DNA of 64,000 nucleotides from PALSA-610 sp038239145 (GCA_038239145.1 JBBSFB010000004.1:62001-126000); one strand, 5' to 3'; counted from the stretch's first letter, positions 7,890-16,210 are shown. Notes: generated from the letters alone by a model not told the origin. Numbers and translations: made by a program.

Positions 7890-8779
7890 AGTTTTCGCTG
7901 GAGCTCCCGGTCACAGAGCCGGACGCGCTCGTGCAGTGCGCGCTCGAGATCGAAGACGCGGGCTTTGACGCGTGCTTCGTCACCGATCATCCCTATCCGT
8001 CGCGCGAGTGGCTCACGACGGGTGGGCACGAGACCCTCGACCCCTTCGTCGCGCTGTCGTTCGCAGCGGCGACAACCCGCCGCCTGCGCCTGCACACGAA
8101 CTGCCTCATCCCTGCGTACCGGAATCCGCACCTCACCGCCAAGGCGGTCGCGACACTCGACGCCTGCTCGCGCGGACGCGTCATTCTCGGCGTCGCGGTC
8201 GGATACCTCGAAGCCGAGTTCGACGGACTCGGCGTACCGTTCGTGGAACGCGGTCGTCAGCTCGACGAGTCGTTGTGGGCGATGAAAGCCGCCTGGGCCG
8301 GCGCCGGAACTTCGGAGAATCGAACTTCGGAGAATCGAACTTGGGAGAATGTCGTGACGCCGCGCTGCGTGCAGCAACCACATCCTCCGATCTGGGCCGG
8401 CGGCAACTCGGTCGCCGCGATCCGCCGCGCGATTTCCCACGGCGACGGCTGGAGCCCGTTCCCGGCCACGCCTCGCACCGCGGCTGCGGTCGACACCGCG
8501 TCGATGACCGACATCGCGATGCTCGCAAGCGCGATCACGCGTCTGCACGAGCGCGCGGAGGCCGCGGGCCGCCCGGATCGGCTCGATGTGTGCTTCACGC
8601 CGTTCTCGCACCCGGGTCACCGCGACATCGTCGACCCGGTGGCGTTCGTCGCCGAGGCGCACGCGCTCGCGGAGATCGGCGTGACGTGGCTCGCGTTCCA
8701 CCTGCCCGCGCCGAGCACCCCCGAGTTCTGCGACACCGTCGCCGCGTTCGGCGAAGCGATCGCCGAGGTCCACTCATGA
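7886..8779 (+). CDS. LLM-class (F420-dependent type) oxidoreductase
   Basis: A 297-residue TIM-barrel protein with the family pattern: F-V-T-D-H-P near residue 30, R-L-R-L-H-T, G-R-V-I-L-G-V-A-V-G-Y near 95, and H-P-P-I-W-A-G-G-N-S. Actinobacterial members of this kind mostly use F420. Between the R-Q-L-D-E-S-L-W helix and the V-V-T-P-R strand the protein holds three copies of a five-residue unit (T-S-E-N-R) encoded by a 15-bp tandem repeat. It is translationally coupled to both neighbours (ATGA at each end), so it belongs to the same catabolic operon. Confidence 0.8.
   Translation: MKFSLELPVTEPDALVQCALEIEDAGFDACFVTDHPYPSREWLTTGGHETLDPFVALSFAAATTRRLRLHTNCLIPAYRNPHLTAKAVATLDACSRGRVILGVAVGYLEAEFDGLGVPFVERGRQLDESLWAMKAAWAGAGTSENRTSENRTWENVVTPRCVQQPHPPIWAGGNSVAAIRRAISHGDGWSPFPATPRTAAAVDTASMTDIAMLASAITRLHERAEAAGRPDRLDVCFTPFSHPGHRDIVDPVAFVAEAHALAEIGVTWLAFHLPAPSTPEFCDTVAAFGEAIAEVHS
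8307..8351 (+). repeat. 15-bp in-frame tandem repeat inside an LLM gene
   Basis: Three units (8307-8321, 8322-8336, 8337-8351) of GAACTTCGGAGAATC. The first two are identical and the third differs at two positions. They encode T-S-E-N-R, T-S-E-N-R, T-W-E-N-V. Confidence 0.95.
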
Positions 8780-9531
8780 CTCCCGCGAACCCGGTCGTGA
8801 ACGACAAGGTGTACATCCACGAGCTGATCGACATCATCGGTCCGAACCGTTCGAAGTACATGCACCACATGACCGCGAACTGGTGTCCGGCGGCGCGCGA
8901 AGAACGCGACATGCTCTGCTTCGGAGTGTGGGGAACTGTCGGCTCGACGGGCAACTGGCCCGAGGTCGTCAACCTGTGGGAGCTCGACGGTTGGGACGGC
9001 CTCGTCGCCAACTTCTCGCACGAGTTGAGCTCACCGTCGCTGCAGGACCCGACGCTCGCCAAATGGTGGGCGGCCGCGGCCGAGTTGCGGCGCGGCGGGC
9101 TCGACCGCATCGTGGTCCCGGAACCCTGGAGCCCGACGATCGAACAGCTGACCCTCGCGGGTGTGCGCGGCGCGGTGTATGCGCACGAGATCGTGCGCGT
9201 CCCGATCGGCACGGTGCGGGCGTTCCTCGACACGCTCGTCGAGGTCGGCCTGCCGGCGTTGGAGCACTTCGGGCTCACGTGCGTGGGCGCCTACCGCGTG
9301 GCCATGATGAGCGATAGCGAAGCGATCGTCATCTGGGCGCTCCCGTCGTGGGAGACATGGGGCGAGTACGAGCAGGCCTGGGACGGTTCGCACCTCGCGG
9401 CGTGGCGGGCACGCTTGCAGACGCTCAACGCCGACGTACGCCGCACGTTGATGGTCGACGCGCCGCTGAGCCCGATGCGCACTGGTCGCCAGCCCCGCGT
9501 CGAGGACCGTCGGCCGCTCGACGAGCTCTAG
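8776..9531 (+). CDS. NIPSNAP-like dimeric alpha-beta barrel protein
   Basis: A 251-residue protein of unknown activity. Two similar halves each show the ferredoxin-like pattern seen in NIPSNAP and EthD-type proteins: K-V-Y-I-H-E-L-I-D-I then P-E-V-V-N-L-W-E-L-D-G-W in the first half, and A-H-E-I-V-R-V-P-I-G-T-V then W-A-L-P-S-W-E-T-W in the second. It is the last gene of the operon (ATGA overlap with the LLM gene) and may bind a hydrophobic intermediate; that is inference. Its TAG stop shares CTAG with the stop of the convergent tag gene. Confidence 0.55.
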   Translation: MTPANPVVNDKVYIHELIDIIGPNRSKYMHHMTANWCPAAREERDMLCFGVWGTVGSTGNWPEVVNLWELDGWDGLVANFSHELSSPSLQDPTLAKWWAAAAELRRGGLDRIVVPEPWSPTIEQLTLAGVRGAVYAHEIVRVPIGTVRAFLDTLVEVGLPALEHFGLTCVGAYRVAMMSDSEAIVIWALPSWETWGEYEQAWDGSHLAAWRARLQTLNADVRRTLMVDAPLSPMRTGRQPRVEDRRPLDEL

Positions 9532-10115
9532 CTCCGGCGCGCGGGCGGTGCCTGCGGGCACCCGACTGCGTGGTCGTTCACGAGGCCGACCGCTTCGAGG
9601 TAGCTGTAGACGATCGTTGTGCCGACGAAGTTGAAGCCACGCTGCTTCAGGTCGTTGCCCAGGCGGTCGGAGAGCTCGGTGTGGGTCGCCAGATCCGACA
9701 ACGAGCGCGGCCGATTCACGATCGGCTTCCCGTCGACCCACGCCCAGAGGTACTCGGCGAACGAGCCGTGCTCCTCCGCGGTCGCGAGGAACGCCTGCGC
9801 ATTGCCAATGGCCGATTTCACCTTGAGCCGGTTCCGGACGATCCCCGGGTCGTCGAGCAACGCGGCCTGCTTGGCGTCGTCGTAGCGGGCGACTTTCTCG
9901 GGATCGAAGCCGTCGAACGCGCGCCGGTAGGTCTCCCGTTTGTTGAGGATCGTCGACCACGAGAGCCCGGCCTGGGCACCTTCCAGGATCAACATCTCGA
10001 AAAGGTGGGTCTCGTCGCGCGACGCGACTCCCCACTCGTCGTCGTGATAGGCGCGCATGAGGTCGGAGCTTTCCGCCCACGCGCACCGCTTCCCCGGGAC
10101 GGGCCTGGTTGCCAC
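9528..10115 (-). CDS. tag: DNA-3-methyladenine glycosylase I
   Basis: A 195-residue protein matching Tag along its length. It starts K-R-C-A-W with C11, then Y-H-D-D-E-W-G-V with H24, and ends N-D-H-A-V-G-C; Cys, His, His, Cys are the zinc-snap ligands of the family. The middle has F-E-M-L-I-L-E-G-A-Q-A-G-L-S-W and F-N-F-V-G. It removes 3-methyladenine from alkylated DNA. It starts with GTG 3 bases after the stop of the upstream acyl-CoA ligase on the same strand and is probably co-transcribed with it, although the functions look unrelated. Confidence 0.93.
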   Translation of the reverse strand: MATRPVPGKRCAWAESSDLMRAYHDDEWGVASRDETHLFEMLILEGAQAGLSWSTILNKRETYRRAFDGFDPEKVARYDDAKQAALLDDPGIVRNRLKVKSAIGNAQAFLATAEEHGSFAEYLWAWVDGKPIVNRPRSLSDLATHTELSDRLGNDLKQRGFNFVGTTIVYSYLEAVGLVNDHAVGCPQAPPARRS

Positions 10116-10118
10116 GTG

Positions 10119-11666
10119 CTATCCGAGCTTGGCGCGGGCTTGCTCGCGCAGCTCGTACTTCAGCACTTTGCCGCTCGCGTTGAGCGGCAGCGTGTCGACG
10201 ATCTCGAAGTAGCGCGGCACCTTGTAGTTCGCCATCTTCTCCCGGCACCAGGTCCGCAGCTCGTCGGGGGTGATGCTCGCGTTGAGCCGGGGGATGACGT
10301 ACGCGTACCCGACCTCGCCCATGCGCTCGTCGGGGATGCCGATGATCGCGACCTGGCCGACGGCGGGGTGCTCGTTGATCATGTTCTCGATCTCGGCCGG
10401 GTATGCGTTGAAGCCGCCGACGATGAACATGTCCTTGGTGCGATCGGTGATGCGTATGTATCCCCGCTCGTCCATCACCGCGACGTCGCCTGTGTGCAGC
10501 CAGCCGTCGGTGTCGATCGCCTCCGCGGTCGCCTCGGGGTCGTGGATGAAACCGCGCATGATGTTGTACCCGCGGATCACGACCTCGCCCGGCTCCCCGC
10601 GCGGTACTTCGGCGTTCTCGTCGTTGACGATACGCACCTCGACGTCGGGAATGGCGCGGCCCGACGTGGTCGAGATGGTCTCGGGATCGTCGTCATGGCG
10701 GCACATCGTCGCGATGCCCGTAGCCTCGGTGAGTCCGTAGCCGGTCACGATCGTCTCGAAGCCGAGCTCGGCGCGCATGCGCCGCACGAGCTCGACCGGC
10801 ACCGCGGCGGCACCGGTCACTGCGAGCCGCAGTGATGACATGTCGAACTCGGCGAGCCGCGGGTGGTCGAGAATCGACTGGTACACGGTGGGCGGTCCAG
10901 GGAGCATCGAGACGCGTTCCTCGGCCGCGTGTTGCATCACCTCGTCGACGTCGAACACGGCATGGGGGATGATCGTCGCGCCTTTGACGAGGCACGCGAC
11001 GATGCCGGCGTTCAACCCGAACGAATGGAAAAACGGGTTGACCACGAGGTAACGGTCGCCGGGCCGCAATCCGACGACCGTCGACCACGCGTCGTACGCG
11101 CGTACGGTCGCCCCGTGCGTGAGCATCGCCCCCTTGGGTCGACCCGTCGTGCCCGACGTGAACAAGATCGCGCAGAGATCGTCGCCGGTGAGGCCCTCGG
11201 GCAGCGCCGCTCCGTCGTCGCGGCCGAGGAACTTCATCCACCCCGGTCCGCGGAGATCGACGATCTCGGCCAGGTCTGCCGGCGCGGGCTCGACCCGCAA
11301 CAACGCCGCGTAGTTCGTGTCCAGGAAGTCGGTGACGGTGAAGAGCAACTTCACGTCGGCCCGCTCGAGCACGTAGCGCGCTTCGGCCCCCTTGAACCGG
11401 GTGTTCAGGGGAACGAGCACCGCTCCGGCCCGGAAGATCCCGAGCGCGGCTACGACCCACTCCGTGCAGTTGGGCGCCCAGATCGCAACCCGGTCTCCGG
11501 GCGCGATCCCGGTCGCGACGAGCGCGCTCGCGGCCCGGTCGGCCTGCCCGGCCAACTCCGCAAAGGTGACCCGGTCCCGCTCGTCGACGAGGGCCTCGGT
11601 GTTCGCGAACGATGCGGCGGCGCGGTCCACGAGCCCCGGTATCGTCGAGGGCAGCTGATCGGTCAT
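10119..11666 (-). CDS. FadD3-like acyl-CoA synthetase
   Basis: A 515-residue ANL-superfamily ligase that makes acyl-CoA from acid, ATP and CoA. Seen directly: P-loop F-T-S-G-T-T-G-R-P-K-G (about 171), G-Y-G-L-T-E-A-T-G, the hinge region W-L-H-T-G-D-V and R-T-K-D-M-F-I-V-G-G-F-N, and the A10 lysine in N-A-S-G-K-V-L-K. V-L-V-P-L-N-T-R-F-K-G-A-E-A-R-Y resembles FadD3 ligases, which activate a sterol-ring propionate; the specific assignment is tentative. The ATG at 11666 heads a minus-strand unit that includes tag, with a weak -10 (CAAGTT, 11673-11678). It is divergent from a hydratase 30 bp away. Confidence 0.8.
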   Translation of the reverse strand: MTDQLPSTIPGLVDRAAASFANTEALVDERDRVTFAELAGQADRAASALVATGIAPGDRVAIWAPNCTEWVVAALGIFRAGAVLVPLNTRFKGAEARYVLERADVKLLFTVTDFLDTNYAALLRVEPAPADLAEIVDLRGPGWMKFLGRDDGAALPEGLTGDDLCAILFTSGTTGRPKGAMLTHGATVRAYDAWSTVVGLRPGDRYLVVNPFFHSFGLNAGIVACLVKGATIIPHAVFDVDEVMQHAAEERVSMLPGPPTVYQSILDHPRLAEFDMSSLRLAVTGAAAVPVELVRRMRAELGFETIVTGYGLTEATGIATMCRHDDDPETISTTSGRAIPDVEVRIVNDENAEVPRGEPGEVVIRGYNIMRGFIHDPEATAEAIDTDGWLHTGDVAVMDERGYIRITDRTKDMFIVGGFNAYPAEIENMINEHPAVGQVAIIGIPDERMGEVGYAYVIPRLNASITPDELRTWCREKMANYKVPRYFEIVDTLPLNASGKVLKYELREQARAKLG

Positions 11667-11696
11667 GCCGACAACTTGCCACACGACGAAAGCCGG

Positions 11697-12413
11697 ATGC
11701 GCATGCCCGATCCCGGACGCGACGGATACGCCCAGTCGTTCGAGACACTCCGAGTGGATCGCCGGGGTCCCGTTGGCTGGATCGTCTTCGACCGGCCCGA
11801 GGCCGCCAACGCGATGAACGCGCGGATGATGGACGAGCTCGAACACGCCTGGCGCCGCCTCGACGACGATCCCGAGGTGCGGGTTATCGTCAACACCGGC
11901 GCCGGAAAGGCCTTCCAGACCGGGCTCGACCTGGCGCAGCTCGCCCGGGATCCGGCTGCGTTGCGGGAGCAGTCGCGCCGCACCAAGCGCTTCGAGCTGC
12001 GCTTCACGTCGTGGCACAACGAGGTCTGGAAACCGGTGATCGCCGCAGTCAACGGTGTGTGTGCGGGTGGGGGACTGCACTTCGTCGCCGATGCCGACAT
12101 CGTGATCTGTTCGGCGAACGCCTCGTTTGTCGACCCGCACGTGTCGGTCGGGCAGGCAACCGTGTTCGAGACGATCGGCCTCGCGAAGAAGTCGCCGATG
12201 GAGTCGGTGTTCCGCATGGCGTTCGTCGGACGGCACGAGCGGCTCTCGGCCGCTCGTGCCTACGAGCTCGGCATCTGTTCACAGGTCGTGGAGCCGGACA
12301 ATCTGGAGGCTGAGGCGCAAGCGCTCGGTGAGTTGATCGCGCGGAACTCGCCCGCTGCGCTCGCGCACACCAAACGCGTGCTGTGGGGCGTGCTGGACCG
12401 GGTCGGATCATGA
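11697..12413 (+). CDS. Enoyl-CoA hydratase/isomerase
   Basis: A 238-residue crotonase-fold protein, paralogous to the one at 7041 (shared F-T-S-W-H-N-E-V-W-K-P-V-I, G-V-C-A-G-G-G-L-H and F-V-D-P-H-V-S-V-G-Q). The first loop is A-F-Q-T-G-L-D. It ends about 40 residues earlier than the paralogue, just after the A-H-T-K-R-V-L helix. In-frame ATGs at 11697 and 11703 are both possible starts; neither has a clear ribosome-binding site. It overlaps the next gene by 4 bases (ATGA). It is divergent from the FadD3-like ligase, which suggests a common pathway. Confidence 0.8.
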   Translation: MRMPDPGRDGYAQSFETLRVDRRGPVGWIVFDRPEAANAMNARMMDELEHAWRRLDDDPEVRVIVNTGAGKAFQTGLDLAQLARDPAALREQSRRTKRFELRFTSWHNEVWKPVIAAVNGVCAGGGLHFVADADIVICSANASFVDPHVSVGQATVFETIGLAKKSPMESVFRMAFVGRHERLSAARAYELGICSQVVEPDNLEAEAQALGELIARNSPAALAHTKRVLWGVLDRVGS

Positions 12414-13129
12414 CGACTGCCCATCCTGGCGAACGTCCGGGTGAACCTCCCGACGAACTTCCGGGTGAGGTCGAGAACGGCGTGCAGATTGGCACCGCGA
12501 TCGTCTCGTACATCGAGCCGCATCCCGGAAAGGCGATCGCCTTCAATCGTTGGTACGAGCGCGATCACTTCCCCGCCACAGTGAAGGCCGGCCCGGGGGT
12601 CTTCGCCGGCGCCCGCTTCGTCGCGACCCGTACGTGCAAGGAGTTGCGCCCGCCTGGCCGCCTCTTCGGCGACCCGGCCCGGGGCTCGTACCTCGCGGTG
12701 GCATGGGTGCTCCCGGAAAAACAGGCCGAGTGGGACGAGTGGGTCGCGCGGGAGATGGAGCAGATCGCGGCGCAGGGTCGGTTGTTTGCCGGCCGCGACC
12801 ACGTGCACACCGCCGTCTACCGGGCCGTTTCGCAGTCGAACGCGGTCGAGGCGATCGTCGCGCTCGACCGGGGGCTGGGCGGCGCGATCATCGCCGCCGA
12901 CGAGCATGCGGTCCCGCTCCTCGACGTCCCGGTCGCGGTCGGGCTGACCCTCGAACGCACGATCGTGTCGCAGGCCGAGCCTCCCGCCCACGACCTCGTG
13001 ATCGGCTTTTGTGCCGGCGATCCCCTCGCCGCGTTCCGTGCGCTCGCGCCGACGGTGGCGACCGCCGGGTTCGCGAGCCCGTTCCTCGCCACGGTCCCCG
13101 GCACCGACCACTACGCGACCGAGCTCTGA
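12410..13129 (+). CDS. Uncharacterised protein, possible dimeric alpha-beta barrel
   Basis: A 239-residue protein I cannot name. After a proline/glycine-rich lead (P-G-E-R-P-G-E-P-P-D-E-L-P-G-E) it has A-I-V-S-Y-I-E-P-H-P-G-K-A-I-A-F-N-R-W-Y then E-R-D-H-F-P-A-T-V, the pattern of EthD/NIPSNAP-type proteins in which a W-Y-x-x-x-H segment follows the first strand. The second half may be a degenerate repeat of the same fold. It is translationally coupled to the hydratase before it, like the NIPSNAP-like gene at 8776 in its own operon, so a role in the same pathway is likely. Confidence 0.5.
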   Translation: MTTAHPGERPGEPPDELPGEVENGVQIGTAIVSYIEPHPGKAIAFNRWYERDHFPATVKAGPGVFAGARFVATRTCKELRPPGRLFGDPARGSYLAVAWVLPEKQAEWDEWVAREMEQIAAQGRLFAGRDHVHTAVYRAVSQSNAVEAIVALDRGLGGAIIAADEHAVPLLDVPVAVGLTLERTIVSQAEPPAHDLVIGFCAGDPLAAFRALAPTVATAGFASPFLATVPGTDHYATEL

Positions 13130-13140
13130 GGGAGCTGGCC

Positions 13141-13146
13141 TAACGT
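13141..13146 (+). promoter_or_regulatory. -10 element TAACGT, leaderless start
   Basis: The hexamer ends 7 bases before the GTG at 13154, with no ribosome-binding site between. Confidence 0.55.
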
Positions 13147-13153
13147 CGGCCTG

Positions 13154-13573
13154 GTGAACACCACCCTGCTCCTGTGCGACCACGCCCAAGAAGTCGCGGG
13201 CAAGCTCTACGTGCTCGGGGGTGGCTGGAGCATCTATCGCGGCGCGCCGGTGACCATGGGCCTGGCCGTGAAGATCGCCGTCCCGTGGGAGGCCGCGAAC
13301 ATCCCCCACGATTTCGCGGCCCGCCTCGTGACCGAGGACGGCCTCGACCCGGTCCTGCCGACTCCCGAAGGGGGCCTCGGCGCGACCAGGGTGGAATTCC
13401 AGGGCCGTTTCGAAGCCGGGCGACCGGCCGGGCTCGCCCCGGGTAGCGACCTCGACGCCCCCTTCGCCGTGAACATCGCCGGGCTCCCGCTCACGCCCGG
13501 ACGCTACGAGTGGCAGGTCGAGATCGACCAGGAGGTCGTCGGCCGGGTGCCGTTCACGGTCATGGAGGCCTGA
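13154..13573 (+). CDS. DUF6941-like protein of unknown function
   Basis: A 139-residue protein starting T-T-L-L-L-C-D-H-A-Q-E-V-A-G-K-L-Y-V-L-G-G-G-W-S, a pattern I associate with the DUF6941 family. The remainder looks all-beta, with G-R-Y-E-W-Q-V-E-I-D and V-P-F-T-V near the end, as in immunoglobulin-like sandwiches. There is no signal peptide or membrane segment. It has its own leaderless promoter and stands alone ahead of a 326-bp gap. The function is unknown. Confidence 0.6.
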   Translation: MNTTLLLCDHAQEVAGKLYVLGGGWSIYRGAPVTMGLAVKIAVPWEAANIPHDFAARLVTEDGLDPVLPTPEGGLGATRVEFQGRFEAGRPAGLAPGSDLDAPFAVNIAGLPLTPGRYEWQVEIDQEVVGRVPFTVMEA

Positions 13574-13669
13574 GCGATACCGGATTCCTTATCCGGCCGT
13601 CAGATGCGCCGATGATGCCAGCGGAACCGCTCTGAGCCCCCTTCCCCCCAAGGGGCGGGAGAGCGCGCG

Positions 13670-13699
13670 ACGGCCCGCCGGTGAAGACCGGCGGGCCGT
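13670..13699. terminator. Perfect 13-bp hairpin with a GAAG loop
   Basis: ACGGCCCGCCGGT (13670-13682) and its exact complement (13687-13699) flank a 4-base loop. It lies 97 bp after the stop at 13573. It is followed by TTGACC, not a T-run, so it may be a non-canonical terminator or part of a small RNA. Confidence 0.65.
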
Positions 13700-13886
13700 T
13701 GACCATATGTACGGGTCTTCTCCGGCTACGGCCGCTTCCCGATGGCTCGACCCCTCTCCGCCTCTGTCGGCGCCTGCGCCTGCGTCTCCCGGACCAGTCG
13801 GTCACGTCCGGGCGCGGTCTCTGTCTTTGAACCACCGGTTGTCCTCTCCATCTCCCGGCGCGTGGAAGGTCCCTTCGCAGGCGCGT

Positions 13887-13892
13887 TAGGTT
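13887..13892 (+). promoter_or_regulatory. -10 element TAGGTT, leaderless start of an SDR-ligase unit
   Basis: The hexamer ends 7 bases before the ATG at 13900; there is no ribosome-binding site. Confidence 0.55.
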
Positions 13893-13899
13893 CGCCGTC

Positions 13900-14652
13900 A
13901 TGGGACGCTTCGACGAACGGGTAGCAGTGGTGACCGGCGCGGGATCGGGGCTCGGGCACGCAACCGCCCGCCAGCTCGCAGAGGAAGGCGCCCGGGTCGC
14001 GTGCTTCGACATCGCGATCGACGCGGCCGAGAAGGCGGCGGCGGAGATCGGCGAGCAGGGTGGGACCGCCCGGGCCTACAAGGTCGACGTCTCCGACCCC
14101 GACTCCGTGCAGGCGGCGATGGCCGGGGCCGCGAGCGATCTCGGCCGGCCCCAGGTGGTCGTGAACAGCGCCGGGATCGGCAAGTTCGCGAACACGCACG
14201 AGGTGCCGTTTGCCGAATGGCAGCGCATCATCGGCGTCAACCTCACCGGCACCTTCCTCGTGTGCCAGGCCGCGCTCCCGCACCTTCTCGACGGCGGCGG
14301 GAACATCGTCAACATCGCGTCGAACGCCGGCATCCGTTCGCAGCCGTTCTCCGCCGCGTACTGCTCGTCGAAGGCCGGCGTGATCCATCTGACCAAGGTC
14401 ATCGCCGACGAATACCTGAAGCGGGGCGTGCGCGCGAACGTCGTGGCGCCCGGCGGCATGGAGACGCCGCTGCAGGAGGCGTTCTTCGAGTTCCCCGAAG
14501 GCGCCGACTGGAAGTCGATGCGCAAGGCGATGTCGCCGCTCGGCAACTCGCAACCGGCCGAGGTCGCCAACGTGGTCGCGTTCGTCGCGTCCGACGAATG
14601 TCGCTACATGACGGGCTCGGTCGTCTCGATCGACGGTGGCATCACGGTATGA
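13900..14652 (+). CDS. SDR-family NAD(P)-dependent oxidoreductase
   Basis: A 250-residue classical short-chain dehydrogenase: cofactor loop T-G-A-G-S-G-L-G (about 12-19), N-S-A-G near 89, and catalytic Ser plus Y-C-S-S-K with the Y-x3-K pair near 152-156. D-I after the second strand (C-F-D-I) suggests NAD(H). It probably oxidises a hydroxyacyl-CoA or secondary alcohol. Its stop overlaps the ATG of the acyl-CoA ligase that follows (ATGA), so the two act together. The start is leaderless behind TAGGTT. Confidence 0.87.
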   Translation: MGRFDERVAVVTGAGSGLGHATARQLAEEGARVACFDIAIDAAEKAAAEIGEQGGTARAYKVDVSDPDSVQAAMAGAASDLGRPQVVVNSAGIGKFANTHEVPFAEWQRIIGVNLTGTFLVCQAALPHLLDGGGNIVNIASNAGIRSQPFSAAYCSSKAGVIHLTKVIADEYLKRGVRANVVAPGGMETPLQEAFFEFPEGADWKSMRKAMSPLGNSQPAEVANVVAFVASDECRYMTGSVVSIDGGITV

Positions 14653-16187
14653 CGTACGTGGCATCCGAAGCGATGATCCTCGACGCGGGCAGCGTCTGGG
14701 AACTGGTCGACCGGCGCACGGCCGCGACCCCGGATCGCGTCATGCTGTACGACGGCGAGCGCACGACGACGTTCGCGCAGTACCGCGAGCTCTGCGAGCG
14801 CGCTGCGGCCGGTCTCCACGCACTCGGCGTCAGGGAAGGCACCAACGTCTCGTGGCAACTGCCCACGTGGACGGAGTCGGCGGTCCTTGTCGGCGCGCTG
14901 TGCCGGCTCGGCGCGGTGCAGAACCCGATGCTCCCGATCTACCGCTACCGCGAAGTCTCGTTCATTGCGAAGCAGACGCACTGCAAGCTGTTGATCACGC
15001 CATCGACCTGGAACAAGTTCGACTACGGCGCGTTGGCCGAACAGGTTGCCGGGGAGAGCGACGACATGCACACGTTCGTCGCCGACCACTTCAATCCCGA
15101 AGGTGATTCCGCGTCGTTGCCACCCGCGCCCGAGGTGTTCGACGAACCCGATCGCGATCCGGTCCGCTGGATCTTCTACACGTCGGGAACAACTGCCGAT
15201 CCGAAGGGGGCGCAGCACACCGACCGCTCGGTGTTGGCCGGCGCCATCGGGTACGCGGAGAAAACGCACGTCGTGGCCGACGACATCGCGCTCGTCGCGT
15301 TCCCGTTCACGCATATCGGCGGGATCATCATCGGTGTGTATACGCCCCTGCTCACGGGTTCGGCCGCGGTGCTCATGGAAGCATGGACCGCGCCGGCGTC
15401 GACCGAGCTCATCGGCCGGCACAAGGTGACGTTGGCCAACGGCGCGGCCGCGATCCACACCGCGCTGCTCGACGAGGCGCGCGCCAACCCGGCCGCGTAC
15501 TCGACGGTGCGCGACTTCCCGAGCGGTGGATCCACGAAACCGCCGCAGCTGCACGACGAGCTGAAGAAGGTGATTCCGAGCTCGATCGGGACCACCTCCG
15601 GGTACGGCATGACCGAAGCCCCGATCGTCGCCCAGACCGACATCGACGCCCCCGACATCTCGAAGGCGACCGCCGAGGGCACGCCGACGCGCGGCGTCAC
15701 GATGAAGATCCTGGAGAACGGCGAGATCGCGGTCAAGGGTCCGCAGGTGATGCGGGGGTATGTCGACGGCTCACTCGACGCGGCCGCGTTCACCGCCGAC
15801 GGGTTCTTGCTGACCGGCGACCTCGGTCGGTTCGACGAGCACGGCGCCATCCTCATCACCGGCCGGGTCAAAGACATCATCATCCGCAAGGGCGAGAACG
15901 TCTCGGCCAAAGAGGTCGAGGACGTGCTCTACACCCACCCCAAGATCGCCGACGTGGCGGTGCTCGGCATCCCCGATGTCGACCGGGGCGAGATGGTCGT
16001 GGCGTTCGTCGTGCCCAAGGACCCCGGCGCCCCGCCGACAATGATCGACGTGCGCGAGCACTGCAAGGCCGTCGGCCTGATGATGCAGAAGATCCCGGAG
16101 CGGCTCGAGGTCATCGACGCGCTGCCGCGCAACCCGAGCGGCAAGGTGCCGAAGCACGAGCTGCGCGCCCTGATCAGCCCGACCTGA
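14649..16187 (+). CDS. Acyl-CoA synthetase (ANL superfamily)
   Basis: A 512-residue ligase. The P-loop is F-Y-T-S-G-T-T-A-D-P-K-G-A (about 178), the aromatic motif S-G-Y-G-M-T-E-A near 318, L-L-T-G-D-L-G-R-F and R-V-K-D-I-I-I-R-K-G-E-N in the hinge, and N-P-S-G-K-V-P-K carries the A10 lysine. The F-P-F-T-H-I-G-G-I segment resembles ligases acting on cyclic or medium-chain acids, but the substrate is not certain. It is coupled to the SDR before it. The ORF is open far upstream, but the ATG at 14649 overlapping the SDR stop is the only sensible start. Its stop lies in a 14-bp tandem repeat. Confidence 0.83.
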   Translation: MTYVASEAMILDAGSVWELVDRRTAATPDRVMLYDGERTTTFAQYRELCERAAAGLHALGVREGTNVSWQLPTWTESAVLVGALCRLGAVQNPMLPIYRYREVSFIAKQTHCKLLITPSTWNKFDYGALAEQVAGESDDMHTFVADHFNPEGDSASLPPAPEVFDEPDRDPVRWIFYTSGTTADPKGAQHTDRSVLAGAIGYAEKTHVVADDIALVAFPFTHIGGIIIGVYTPLLTGSAAVLMEAWTAPASTELIGRHKVTLANGAAAIHTALLDEARANPAAYSTVRDFPSGGSTKPPQLHDELKKVIPSSIGTTSGYGMTEAPIVAQTDIDAPDISKATAEGTPTRGVTMKILENGEIAVKGPQVMRGYVDGSLDAAAFTADGFLLTGDLGRFDEHGAILITGRVKDIIIRKGENVSAKEVEDVLYTHPKIADVAVLGIPDVDRGEMVVAFVVPKDPGAPPTMIDVREHCKAVGLMMQKIPERLEVIDALPRNPSGKVPKHELRALISPT

Positions 16188-16210
16188 TCAGCCCGCCCTG
16201 ATCAGCTTCC
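16169..16210. repeat. 14-bp tandem repeat holding stop codons of two convergent genes
   Basis: Three units (16169-16182, 16183-16196, 16197-16210) start CCTGATCAGC. Each holds the palindrome TGATCA, which reads TGA on both strands. The plus-strand stop (16185-16187) is in unit 2 and the minus-strand stop (16202-16204) in unit 3. Confidence 0.9.

Larger units (their letters stand above)
13574..13899. other. 326-bp intergenic stretch with one strong hairpin
   Basis: No credible coding frame on either strand. The first 130 bases hold a GC-rich hairpin (13670-13699). The following 185 bases are pyrimidine-rich on the plus strand and end in the -10 element of the SDR gene. It is the longest non-coding stretch in the window; it could encode a small RNA, but I see no known RNA family. 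Confidence 0.5.

Noticed and set aside
7181..9531. Long plus-strand frames over the operon that run across several genes
   Set aside because: Their upstream parts are Arg-rich shadow sequence; only the parts starting at the overlapping ATGs have protein motifs.
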